Source: Affinundibacterium flavidum
GTDB taxonomy: Bacteria > Pseudomonadota > Gammaproteobacteria > Burkholderiales > Burkholderiaceae_D
NCBI RefSeq assembly: GCF_014284175.1
Contig: NZ_JACOGA010000011.1
Span: forward strand, 1-64,000
Direction of reading: 5' to 3'
DNA length: 64,000 nucleotides
Shown: in pieces, positions 47,201 to 54,928 of the stretch
Numbering within the stretch: position 1 is the stretch's first letter
Layout: every line of letters begins with the position of its first letter
The notes under the pieces: generated by a model
Database searches by the model: none
The model's input: only the letters and a program-made list of their open reading frames with translations
What the model was told of the DNA's origin: nothing
Position numbers and translations under genes: made by a program

Positions 47201-48248
47201 GTTCCAGCAACATCCTGTCTTTAAATTACTGAGCCCGCACGTTTCCAAAACCGCGGAATTCCAACAAACAATTTATGACAGCAGCTACAACCCCAATGCC
47301 AAAGGCTTCCCAGATTCACGCGAGGTCAATGGCAAGCCCGGCGTGTACAACATCGGCTTCATTTATGACTTGATTTTCTCTTGCGGTCGTATTGGTAACT
47401 ACCAGTTGCAAGACAAAATGTACAACGATGACGGCAAGTTCCGCTTCCTCGATTTAGCAATTCCAAAAGACGCACAAAAACGCGGCGTCACCAACACACC
47501 ATTCTCTTATGCCTACGTGAATGATGCGACACTTTGGTACGATGCCATGAACCGTTTCGTCGGTAATTTTGTCGATACTTATTACCCGAACGGTGACAGC
47601 GATGTCGCGAGTGATGTGCAATTGCAGCGCTTCTTTAGTAAATTAATTCCCGCGTTTAATTACGTCGATGGCGTCAAACAAGCGCAACGCTTCCCTGCCA
47701 GCGTCACCACCGCAGCGTTATTGAAAGAAGTGTTAACCATGTTTGTCTGGCAGTTCTCAGTACAGCACACGGTCATCAATGACGGCGCTTACAATCAGGC
47801 AGCCTTTGTCCCGAACGCATCCACCCTGATGTATGCACCACCAGCAAATAAAACATCCAGCCAGTGGACACCAGCCGACATACTCGCCTGTCTGCCATCA
47901 CAAACTTACACCTATCCAGAAGTAGGAGGAATGAATTTCTTAGACATACAACTCAACGCCTCAGTCACAGGCCAAGGCCCTTACCCAGAAACCGTATTCG
48001 GCCGCGGCGTATTAGAACCCTCCAGCGATTTCTTACAAGACACCTACGGCTTTACGGACAACGCTCTGCGCAATGTCGTCGATCAGTATTACCAAGACGT
48101 ACGCAAGATTGCACAGGCAATTCAACTACGTCAGGCAAAAGACATCGCCAAATACTTTTCTTTGTATCCGAATAGTGACGCGGTACCTAGGACTGTGGTG
48201 TTTAATTTGATTACGCCGATTAATGTTATGAATACTATTCAGACTTAG
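44259..48248 (+). CDS. FAD amine/L-amino-acid oxidase fused to lipoxygenase
   Basis: A continuous 1,329-residue frame with two enzyme halves. Residues about 68-690 are a flavin oxidase: dinucleotide motif GIIGGGFAG (71-79), VFESSERVGGRI, EIGGMRLP with R132 (the family's carboxylate-binding arginine), and the C-terminal FAD motif FAGECSS from 649. Residues about 720-1329 resemble a lipoxygenase: DDDEFARQQLAGF (822-834), then H949 and H954 spaced as iron ligands, HPVFKLLSPH (985-994), and H1170-x3-N1174 matching the second ligand pair. The chain ends in NTIQT, so the terminal residue is Thr where lipoxygenases normally have Ile. No signal peptide is evident. TTG 44223 is an alternative start. 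Expected products: keto acid, ammonia and peroxide from one half, fatty-acid hydroperoxides from the other; both are inferred. Confidence 0.85.
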   Translation: MSFLSFKPTAAAVPAKAGTLRTAFSQWLLTNHGANYRANIQQQRTRAQAQRFKTEINASSPEHPSHFPLVGIIGGGFAGLFSGLILQSLGIECEVFESSERVGGRIRTWYSTHYHSDERNQHGLYGEIGGMRLPQFSADMLPVQQLALAVNTVLARNGREKEQVFWRKFYYSSPEQRLRFNNMPNAITNTPEYALNDLNFGERNGGDIPDFWVTPKQDANGNSYLPVNMVLDQVNGPFLAAFDQSFANGFELLMQFDQYSMWDYLTTQFRLGDMGEYYDPAMGPKNALLPWSIASYLETTNVGSGMYAVSFVEMVIAVYDWGGSKDPYRPSDPGVYMLTVDKGMQHFPDACRAVLDLEKGVHPKDGLIAQIQIGMLPSPETGTYIYNPPNLTQDAQPLPPTLAQSSVQTSTHIADTKLDRSREKRRVHLKHKAIELKHDKSLFDGHGGMRLKLQHHDEHGCAKTIDKAYPYVITTLPMGAYLNGADKLNLLNDVSFSKAQAIRECNYMSSFKAFLTFKTQFWTKVGERQEGGYGAASTDRPNRQIIYPSYAYDSKPGVLQVYCWAGDARKLGALGDKERVEECLKGIQYLYPDVDVYHEFAGYDDGRTTKTWFWDEHAGGGAFALFNPGQFKNLYPTLLTPEFDGCLNFAGECSSVHHGWIVGALDSAYNAVLNILQQAGATDKIQQMRATWGSFTSPDVEGDPATANQLQYAYLYNQVDREAAALAPNASTSIYGDSTYVFDGNVPAFIADYSKVPQSMKATDQDKQVLQMLNEQWDDNVAQRAKLPPVPVDMTNAVTMLEDIYYGNNFQTIPAPAFWLKDDDEFARQQLAGFMPNLLSSVNQSQLRDLLTTAGLAGNSTLSQLNIQYVADYRQYLQACTVIPSGYYLAQPIVFFTVSDQQELLPVAIQLEQGGEVFTPTMDNADNAWLLAKMQTNCAGQTLHDVGFHQLLTHQIAAMVSIALFSEEVFNPFTEPHSTTPFQQHPVFKLLSPHVSKTAEFQQTIYDSSYNPNAKGFPDSREVNGKPGVYNIGFIYDLIFSCGRIGNYQLQDKMYNDDGKFRFLDLAIPKDAQKRGVTNTPFSYAYVNDATLWYDAMNRFVGNFVDTYYPNGDSDVASDVQLQRFFSKLIPAFNYVDGVKQAQRFPASVTTAALLKEVLTMFVWQFSVQHTVINDGAYNQAAFVPNASTLMYAPPANKTSSQWTPADILACLPSQTYTYPEVGGMNFLDIQLNASVTGQGPYPETVFGRGVLEPSSDFLQDTYGFTDNALRNVVDQYYQDVRKIAQAIQLRQAKDIAKYFSLYPNSDAVPRTVVFNLITPINVMNTIQT

Positions 48249-48286
48249 GTGGTGGTTTCACGGTTGTTTTGTAGTTAGCTTTATTA

Positions 48287-48322
48287 AAGGTCTTTGCTGG
48301 TAATTCGGTAAAGACCTTTTTT
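48287..48322 (+). terminator. Terminator after oxidase-lipoxygenase gene
   Basis: AAAGGTCTTT pairs with AAAGACCTTT around a 14-base loop and is followed by six T residues, 39 bases past the stop codon. Confidence 0.85.
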
Positions 48323-48415
48323 GCTACTTGATGAAAATATGTTAGTAACAATTTGTATTTTTTTGAGTAGTCGGATATCTTTTCGTTCTTAAATTAAAAC
48401 AAGTTAGGCTTTTGT

Positions 48416-49198
48416 ATGGCGCTTGAGCACTACGTATTGAATCTTTGTGGTGACGAGCTTACAACATGTCTGCATCAACTTAAAGCTTTGGAGGAAAAAC
48501 CAAAAGGTACTGTTGGAATTCAAGTTATAGATGGAAGGTTGATGATTGAGCGACGAGTTGGCAAAAAGAACATTGCGACCATAGAATTAAAGGCAAGTGG
48601 GCATTGGCCATTTTCTTTGACTTTAAAGTGGACGACCTTTGAACGCTTACTACTAAAAGAACATGCGCCAATGGTTAAGCTTCAACTGTTTATCGATTCA
48701 TCTACAGGTAAGTCTAGATTCGTAGCAGACGGTATGCACTTACCTCCCGATCAGATATCAACTCAGCTAAGCCTTGAATTGCTTACGGATGTCCCATTAC
48801 GCACCTTAATGACAGGCGGGTTTTCTCACGAAAGCTTAATGTTGGAACGCATTCATACTTTGGATGCGATCAATGCCGCAATGGGTATTACAATAAAGGA
48901 GCTTCTCGCTAAGTCTTATGAAAGAGATCAAGAGCTGAGTAAGTTAATTAAACTTGTGCGCGGAGAGGCGTGTCAAATATGTGGACACTATTTTTTGACC
49001 CTTGACGGTAGAAAGTATGTTGAGTGTCATCACTTGGAACATCTAGCTAACGAAGGTTTAGATTGTTCGAAGAATATTTTGGTAGTTTGTGCAAACCATC
49101 ATAGACAACTTCATTATGGTTTAGCAAAAATCTTGAGTCATACCAATGAATCTGTGGTTATCGAAATTGATGGTGTGTCTCATACCTGTAAGCTTTGA
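48416..49198 (+). CDS. HNH endonuclease domain protein
   Basis: The 260-residue protein has an unassigned N-terminal part of about 180 residues and a C-terminal HNH nuclease. CQIC (C186, C189) and the later VVCANHHRQLH supply zinc-binding residues. ECHHLEHLANEG gives H205-H206, with N220 and H229 completing the HNH core. This arrangement resembles HNH nucleases in restriction and defence loci. The N-terminal part may sense a target or partner, but I recognise no family. It is a single gene following the oxidase-lipoxygenase gene, with an AT-richer feel than the neighbours, which may suggest transfer. Confidence 0.8.
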   Translation: MALEHYVLNLCGDELTTCLHQLKALEEKPKGTVGIQVIDGRLMIERRVGKKNIATIELKASGHWPFSLTLKWTTFERLLLKEHAPMVKLQLFIDSSTGKSRFVADGMHLPPDQISTQLSLELLTDVPLRTLMTGGFSHESLMLERIHTLDAINAAMGITIKELLAKSYERDQELSKLIKLVRGEACQICGHYFLTLDGRKYVECHHLEHLANEGLDCSKNILVVCANHHRQLHYGLAKILSHTNESVVIEIDGVSHTCKL

Positions 49199-49206
49199 CA
49201 GATAAA

Positions 49207-49267
49207 TGGAGTGTGGTAATTCAAATATTTCTCATGAACCATGATGTTGAATTAGTATATCACTCCA
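49207..49267. repeat. Imperfect inverted repeat after HNH gene
   Basis: TGGAGTG and AATTCAA pair with TTGAATT and CACTCCA across about 60 bases. No T tract follows, so it is not a standard terminator. Confidence 0.4.
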
Positions 49268-49334
49268 TATAGTGCAAATTCTCATTGGTATATACTTTTC
49301 CATTCTCAAAATAATTATCGCTTAAATGGGAATT

Positions 49335-49922
49335 CTATTCATATTTCTTGTCGATTTTATGAGACTTCGGTAGAGATGCCGTGCACTCGTTCAGTGACCT
49401 ATAGAACGTCCATACTTGAGATTTTCCATTTCCAATTTCAATTTCTACTTCTACCGCGTCATTCGGAAGATCTCGTGTAATGGGGACTTGTCCAAATTCC
49501 TGAAAATTTCTAATTTTGTCAGCTGGTGATGAACTTGTGACGCAATCTGAGTGATTTATGTCATGAGCATACCATTGGCGTTTTGGCGCGCGAGCAGGAT
49601 CGTCGTTGCATTTTATCCAGTTTTTTTGAGATCCAGGTGCTTCTTCTGGCCCCCAACACCAACCAGCTCTCTCGACCTTCAACATTAATTCGTCTCTCTT
49701 TTCGCAAGCAGTTTTACCTTCGACAGAATCGCCAGGTAAACCACGACACTTATTGTTGACTTCATTAATATCATGGATGATTTGCTTAATTGAAGGTTGA
49801 AAGCTATCGGTCGTACCTGAGGCTGAAGTGTTTTCACTTTTTGGGTTATCAGGGATTTGATTACCACAGCCGGTGGAAATCATAACCGTAATTAAAAGTA
49901 GTAGAGTTGCGTATATTTTCAT
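49335..49922 (-). CDS. Hypothetical lipoprotein
   Basis: A 195-residue protein with a signal peptide and an STGC lipobox (cysteine at residue 19). The mature part has a Ser/Thr-rich linker and a cysteine-rich domain: NNKCRGLPGDSVEGKTACEKRDELMLKVERAGWCWG, reduced here to its key residues C, C and WCWG, then NWIKCNDD and a final CTASLPKSH. The paired cysteines suggest disulfides in the periplasm. I recognise no named family. It is isolated on the minus strand between the HNH gene and the RES toxin. Confidence 0.6.
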   Translation of the reverse strand: MKIYATLLLLITVMISTGCGNQIPDNPKSENTSASGTTDSFQPSIKQIIHDINEVNNKCRGLPGDSVEGKTACEKRDELMLKVERAGWCWGPEEAPGSQKNWIKCNDDPARAPKRQWYAHDINHSDCVTSSSPADKIRNFQEFGQVPITRDLPNDAVEVEIEIGNGKSQVWTFYRSLNECTASLPKSHKIDKKYE

Positions 49923-50022
49923 AATGCTTTGAGTTGTAGAGGAAATATTACGAGTGTTATTGTATGATCGTTTTATAACATAGTGAACTTTTAATTTGAG
50001 ATACGTACTGACGAAATTTCAA

Positions 50023-50736
50023 TCATAATCCAGAAACCGAAATACTCATCCAAGCAGCCCCAATCTGTTTTTCAACATAAATCGTATCGCCCTCAACACG
50101 ATAAGATAATTGACAGCAGTGTCGCGGGTCTGATAACACATCCGGATTCAAAATCACATAGCAATGACCGGATGGATTACGCACTGAGTGTGTGATTAAA
50201 CCGGGGTGACCTTCGCGGTGTAAGCGAGTGCCTATTGCTTGTGTGTAGCTATAGTCAGTCTTGTGTATCAGACCAGTTTGGCTTTTATTGAAGGGGCGTA
50301 GATCGAGTAGTGCTGCGTCACAAGCGACGGTATACACCTTGCGTTCAATTCGCACATCTTTTTCTTGAAAACCGGCATCCGCCAATAAGCCGTAATACCA
50401 GTGGTAAGCGGTTTCGTATGTGGTGGTTTCAATCGACTCTGCACCGTACCAGACACCAAATTGACCATCGGAATAACGACTCGCTTGCCAATGTTGAAAA
50501 GGCCAGGTGATCGCATTGAACCAATGGGCATCTTCGAAAGGACGGTGGATGATAGGCGTCGCCGATATGAAAGTTGGTGGTTTTACTTCATCTTCCACTT
50601 GTTGCGCTAATGCCCAATCCTCAGGTGCCTCGCTTAGGTCATCAAACAAGTCTTGTGAGATTTGTAGTGAGACGATATTTCGAAAGACGTTTTCATGAAC
50701 ATCATGGAGTTTTACTTTAGAAAATAGAGATTGCAT
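50023..50736 (-). CDS. RES-domain toxin (NAD+ phosphorylase-type)
   Basis: A 237-residue protein with the RES fold. The active-site motifs are [15 protein letters not shown] with the first conserved Arg, then [11 protein letters not shown] with the conserved Glu, and HSVRNPSG with the conserved Ser. Characterised RES toxins deplete NAD+ when not bound by their Xre/MbcA-type antitoxin. The gene lies 75 bases downstream of such an antitoxin on the same strand, the standard order of res-xre modules. An N-terminal extension of about 60 residues precedes the core. Confidence 0.9.
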   Translation of the reverse strand: MQSLFSKVKLHDVHENVFRNIVSLQISQDLFDDLSEAPEDWALAQQVEDEVKPPTFISATPIIHRPFEDAHWFNAITWPFQHWQASRYSDGQFGVWYGAESIETTTYETAYHWYYGLLADAGFQEKDVRIERKVYTVACDAALLDLRPFNKSQTGLIHKTDYSYTQAIGTRLHREGHPGLITHSVRNPSGHCYVILNPDVLSDPRHCCQLSYRVEGDTIYVEKQIGAAWMSISVSGL

Positions 50737-50811
50737 GCGAGGGCTATGCTAAAAGGGAAATGGCGAGTGAGATTCGGCGGAGCTGTATGAAATTGAAGTT
50801 GAAATTGAAAT

Positions 50812-51216
50812 CTAAACACCACGAGCGCGATCAAGATAGGAGCGCACCATCAACAGTCCAGTAAATCCCCATTCCCTCACAACCTGGACAGGGGAAAGAT
50901 TATCGAAAGCGCGGTTGCGGGTCGTCATCCAACAATAGGCCAGCTCACGGTTTTGTGGGAACAAGAGGCGTAAATTTTTGTGAATGCCGAGCAGATGGCC
51001 GACTCGTTCATATTGATCGCGATTCGTGCCAATCGCTTCGCCTTTGCGATAACGCGTCAAGGTCGCGCGATTACTGGCAGCAATACCCAATAAAGCCGCT
51101 TGATCTTCCGTAGACAATTGCCAGTGATCCATCAGCGTCATCACCATCTTAGCCAAAGCACCACGATCTTCTGACGCGGGAATATGCGTTTCTGGATGAC
51201 GTAACAGCGTAGACAT
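50812..51216 (-). CDS. Xre/MbcA/ParS-type antitoxin (DUF2384)
   Basis: The 134-residue antitoxin has an N-terminal helix-turn-helix-like region (residues about 20-70, with [26 protein letters not shown]) and a C-terminal toxin-binding domain, [26 protein letters not shown]. It precedes the RES toxin and should neutralise it and autoregulate the pair. A promoter is visible 57 bases upstream. Confidence 0.9.
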   Translation of the reverse strand: MSTLLRHPETHIPASEDRGALAKMVMTLMDHWQLSTEDQAALLGIAASNRATLTRYRKGEAIGTNRDQYERVGHLLGIHKNLRLLFPQNRELAYCWMTTRNRAFDNLSPVQVVREWGFTGLLMVRSYLDRARGV

Positions 51217-51272
51217 TGATGTGCTCCTGTCTCAAAAAGAGGACGAAGATCGAAAATGGAAATAGATAAGTG

Positions 51273-51301
51273 ACTATAGCACTTCGTTTTAATGAAAACA
51301 A
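51273..51301 (-). promoter_or_regulatory. Promoter of the Xre-RES module
   Basis: On the minus strand TTGTTT (-35) and TATAGT (-10) are separated by 17 bases, about 57 bases before the antitoxin ATG. The surrounding sequence is very AT-rich. Confidence 0.55.
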
Positions 51302-51309
51302 ATTTTGTT

Positions 51310-51344
51310 GCAATAAAAACGGTTTGCGTACACTTTTTTATTGC
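51310..51344. terminator. AT-rich hairpin between VWA operon and antitoxin
   Basis: GCAATAAAA and TTTTATTGC form a 9-bp stem around a 17-base loop. It could end the minus-strand VWA operon, but the stem is AT-rich and the T tract poor. Confidence 0.35.
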
Positions 51345-51412
51345 TTATTAGATATTTTTCCATTAGGGCCGACTAAATCTGATATCTCATTTTTGTTCTT
51401 GCTTATGCTCGC

Positions 51413-52564
51413 TTACTTCACGTTGGCCTGACTAGCAGCCCAAGCAGCCACATCCTGTTTTTGTATCGCCATCGCCATTAACGTTGGGAATTGATCTGGC
51501 GTGCAAGCAAAGCAGGGGATACCCATGGTTGCCATGACACTCGCATGGTGGCGGTCATAACTAGGTGCACCTTGATCATCGAGGGCAAGTAGGGCAATGA
51601 CTTGTACGCCGCTATCGACCAGTGCTTGCGCTCGGGCTAGCATTTGATTGGCGTTGCCGCCTTCATATAAATCGCTGATCAATACAAAAATCGTATCCTG
51701 CGGTTTTTGTATCAAACCTTGGCAATAGGCCAGGGCACTATTGATATCGGTGCCTCCGCCGAGTTGGGTGCCGAATAGGACTTCGATCGGGTCTGCTAGC
51801 AAGTGACTTAAATCCACCACAGCGGTATCAAAGACCACCACTTGAGTGCTGACCGCTTTGATACTAGCGAGTACGGCGGCAAAGACGCTGGCATACACCA
51901 CCGATGGTGCCATGGAACCACTTTGGTCTATACATAAAACGATATCGCGCAGGCTTTGTCCTTTGCGTGCAAAACCTATGCGACGCTCTGGGATGATGGT
52001 TTGGTAATCGACTTGGTAGTGCTTGAGATTGGCGCGGATGGTGCGTACCCAATCAATCTCATTGTGCCGAGGTCGGAAATTGCGGGCAGCTCGGTTTAAG
52101 CTACCAGAAACGGCCTGCCGCAGCGGGTTGGCTAATTTTCTCTCTAACTCTTCAACTACTTTTCGTACCACCAGTCTTGCCGTCTGCTTAGTTTTGTTAG
52201 GCATGATGCGATTGAGGGAAAGTAAAGTCGCCACCAGATGAACATCAGCCTGTACCGTTTGTAATAGTTCAGGTTCCATGAGCATTTGTTGCAGACCAAG
52301 ACGATCCATGGCGTCTTTTTGCATGACTTGCACCACGCTGCTGGGGAAGTATTCACGTATATCACCCAGCCAGCGTGCCACCGTCGGCGCTGAACTTTGT
52401 AAGCCACCTTTACGATTTTTATCCTCAGGTTCATATAGTGCTTGAAGTGCACGATCGATACCTATATCAGTGGAAGCTAACGGCAGATTATCGGCTTCGC
52501 TTCCGAGTATCAATCGCCAGCGACGATCGCTTTGATCCTTAATTGGGGGAATACTTATGCTCAT
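51413..52564 (-). CDS. VWA-domain (MIDAS) protein of MoxR-type operon
   Basis: A 383-residue protein whose C-terminal half is a von Willebrand factor A domain. The metal-ion-dependent adhesion site is complete: D213-x-S215-x-S217 in CIDQSGSM, T272 in GGGTD, and D298 in LISDLYEGG. The N-terminal 190 residues are helical and lack a signal peptide or membrane helix, so it is cytoplasmic. MIDAS proteins encoded beside MoxR ATPases commonly act as partners that present substrates to, or are activated by, the ATPase. It is the last gene of the five-gene operon and overlaps the DUF5682 gene by four bases. Confidence 0.88.
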   Translation of the reverse strand: MSISIPPIKDQSDRRWRLILGSEADNLPLASTDIGIDRALQALYEPEDKNRKGGLQSSAPTVARWLGDIREYFPSSVVQVMQKDAMDRLGLQQMLMEPELLQTVQADVHLVATLLSLNRIMPNKTKQTARLVVRKVVEELERKLANPLRQAVSGSLNRAARNFRPRHNEIDWVRTIRANLKHYQVDYQTIIPERRIGFARKGQSLRDIVLCIDQSGSMAPSVVYASVFAAVLASIKAVSTQVVVFDTAVVDLSHLLADPIEVLFGTQLGGGTDINSALAYCQGLIQKPQDTIFVLISDLYEGGNANQMLARAQALVDSGVQVIALLALDDQGAPSYDRHHASVMATMGIPCFACTPDQFPTLMAMAIQKQDVAAWAASQANVK

Positions 52565-54918
52565 AGTGTGTCTGTCAGCGATTTATCTTGCGCGGGTTTT
52601 AGGTTTGCATTTTTCTCAGCACTTTGAGCTGTCTGGAGTTCATTCACTGGTGCGAGAATTTTGGATAGTATGGGGAGTACTAAAGCGGCGCGCTGTTCGT
52701 GAATAACAAATTGATGATCTTGCTTGTTTTGTAGCAGCACTTTGCCAGTGGCGACTTTTTGGCCGAGTTGACGGCGTTCAGCCACTTCAAAGTGACAGAA
52801 ACCTCGCCGCAGTAATGGCAGTAATTCAGTAAATATCTCTTCTGATAAACTGGCTACCCAATCCTGCAAAATTTGCCACAATTGATCATTCATGATCAAT
52901 AGTAAACCGCTGCCTTGTAAAAATCCTTCTAGCCATTCTGCGCTGGCGAGTGGGTTAATCGGATTACTGCAAGCAAGTGATAATGCACGTGCACATTGTT
53001 CTAGATTCCAGGCCTCATGATCGATAAGAAGGCGCACTGCGCGACCAGCGATCAGTGCATGATTGTGCGGCGAACTGGCCAATTGCAGTGCCGCTAACCA
53101 TTCATTTTTAAATTCTTCTTGCTGTAATAATTGTAGAGCCTGATCCGCTAAATTAATTTGACTGAGTAGCGTCTGTGCTGCGTCACTATTAATGCCATGC
53201 GCTGCAAGCGGTAGTGCGATGCAGGCACGTTGTACCAAACCTGCGAACACATCTGCCACCATGTTCAGATCAGTGCCTCGTGTGTTGCCATAGCGTAGGA
53301 TATTGGCCAACGCGGGTAGAGCTTCCAATAAAATACCTGCGTCGTTCGTGCTGGCACTGAGTTTTTGCATGGACTCCATCAGCATTGGTACCGCGGTTTT
53401 GATATCCGCCAACAGCATTTCTTCGACCAACTTCGAGAGTTCTGGTAGTTGTTTGCAGTGTTGTGCCTGATGGCGAAGTTTGGCATCACAGGCACTCTCC
53501 AGCGTGGCACCCCAGACATTGGCTTCGATTAAACGCAATTCAAATTCTGCTTGCCAACTTAAACGCCAATGCTCATGAAAACTACCGCTCTTACCCTGAA
53601 CTCTAAGCGTTTTTCCCCAATAGATGCCAAGCAGATTTAAGCGATGCAAGAAACCACTTTTTTCTAGATGAGTAACTTGGCGCAGATCGAGTTCTAAATC
53701 GATATGCTCGATTTTAGGCTGCAAGCGCAGGCGTTTTTGCAGTGCTCTCACATCGGCAACCAAGGGCAGCGTCGGTGTTTCAGCAGGTATGCTTCCTAGT
53801 CTGTCACTGATGAGTAATTGGTTTTCAATTAAACGCATCGGTGTCTGACTATTCCCGAATAAGACGCTTTGCAATGACTCTAAAAGTTCGTCTAGGCCAG
53901 CGCGAGAACGATCGCGTAAGCTGGCGAGTGAATCTGCCAGACGTAGTACTTCTATTAAATGTGCAGAGGACGCATCCAGATCATTTTTTCTGAGCAGACG
54001 CATGGCATCCGTCAGCCAATATAAGGCCGCTTTTTCCGGCGTATTCCAACAGTGATGATACCAACCTGGCGCTTGTACACCCGCACCATAACCACTGGCA
54101 GCGCACAGCCGACCATATGTCCATGGTGTCCAGGTGGCAGCAACTTTGGCTTTGTTCAAATTTTTGAGAATATCCGTATCCGATTTGGCACTAGGCATGT
54201 TGCGTAAGGCAGGCACATGCCAGGCGCCGCACACCACGGCGATTCTTTCGTGGCCTTGTTTCATCGCTTGTCGTATGGTTTGCCGCATGTAGGCTTCGCG
54301 CTGCGCTTCACGTAGACTGAGTTTTTCGCTACTTTCAGATTCTGCGCTTAATTCGTTACGAGCGACGACCATGATTTCTTCAATGGCAGCGAATAGATCG
54401 AGACTATCTTGGCGTTGTTCCACCAGATGATCCCACCAGGTTTCGCTATCGCTGAAACCTGCAGCTTGTGCCAACCAAAGCAATGGATCGGCGCGCAATG
54501 GGATTGCCTTTACAGCTTCATCAGATGACGCATTTGCTTCCTGTAAAGTACTGTCTAAAGTTTTAGTTTCGGCTACCGGCTCAGCATCTAGACTCATCTC
54601 TTCTGCCAGACGATAGGCTTGTGGCAGATCCATGAATCGTGTTTCGACATTGTGTTGCTGTCCATAGAGAATTGCCTGCCATTCTGGTGAAAATTCGGCG
54701 AAAGGGTAATACACTGCATGCTGCGGCATGGCAGGTGCGTACACCAAAATGGCGACAGGTGTTTGCATACCATCCGCACTCACTAGCGGCAGCAGCGCAT
54801 CGGCTTCCGGTGGGCCTTCGATCAAAATGCAGTCTGGTTGTAATTCGTGTAGGGCTTTGACCAGACTGCGGGCGCAGCCAGGGCCGTGATGACGAATGCC
54901 GAAGAGATGAACCGCCAT
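52561..54918 (-). CDS. DUF5682-family protein
   Basis: A 785-residue cytoplasmic protein starting VHLFGIRHHGPGCARSL, the hallmark of this family, with ILIEGPPEAD shortly after. Around residue 225-235 VVCGAWHVPAL resembles the histidine-containing strand of TraB/ChaN-like hydrolase folds, so a hydrolase role is possible but unproven. YGAGVQAPGWYHHCW follows near residue 275. The second half is a long helical, Leu-rich region that may be a repeat scaffold. The gene is sandwiched between the AAA+ ATPase and the VWA gene with minimal gaps, implying the products work as a complex. Confidence 0.82.
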   Translation of the reverse strand: MAVHLFGIRHHGPGCARSLVKALHELQPDCILIEGPPEADALLPLVSADGMQTPVAILVYAPAMPQHAVYYPFAEFSPEWQAILYGQQHNVETRFMDLPQAYRLAEEMSLDAEPVAETKTLDSTLQEANASSDEAVKAIPLRADPLLWLAQAAGFSDSETWWDHLVEQRQDSLDLFAAIEEIMVVARNELSAESESSEKLSLREAQREAYMRQTIRQAMKQGHERIAVVCGAWHVPALRNMPSAKSDTDILKNLNKAKVAATWTPWTYGRLCAASGYGAGVQAPGWYHHCWNTPEKAALYWLTDAMRLLRKNDLDASSAHLIEVLRLADSLASLRDRSRAGLDELLESLQSVLFGNSQTPMRLIENQLLISDRLGSIPAETPTLPLVADVRALQKRLRLQPKIEHIDLELDLRQVTHLEKSGFLHRLNLLGIYWGKTLRVQGKSGSFHEHWRLSWQAEFELRLIEANVWGATLESACDAKLRHQAQHCKQLPELSKLVEEMLLADIKTAVPMLMESMQKLSASTNDAGILLEALPALANILRYGNTRGTDLNMVADVFAGLVQRACIALPLAAHGINSDAAQTLLSQINLADQALQLLQQEEFKNEWLAALQLASSPHNHALIAGRAVRLLIDHEAWNLEQCARALSLACSNPINPLASAEWLEGFLQGSGLLLIMNDQLWQILQDWVASLSEEIFTELLPLLRRGFCHFEVAERRQLGQKVATGKVLLQNKQDHQFVIHEQRAALVLPILSKILAPVNELQTAQSAEKNANLKPAQDKSLTDTL

Positions 54919-54928
54919 GGTGCCTCGC

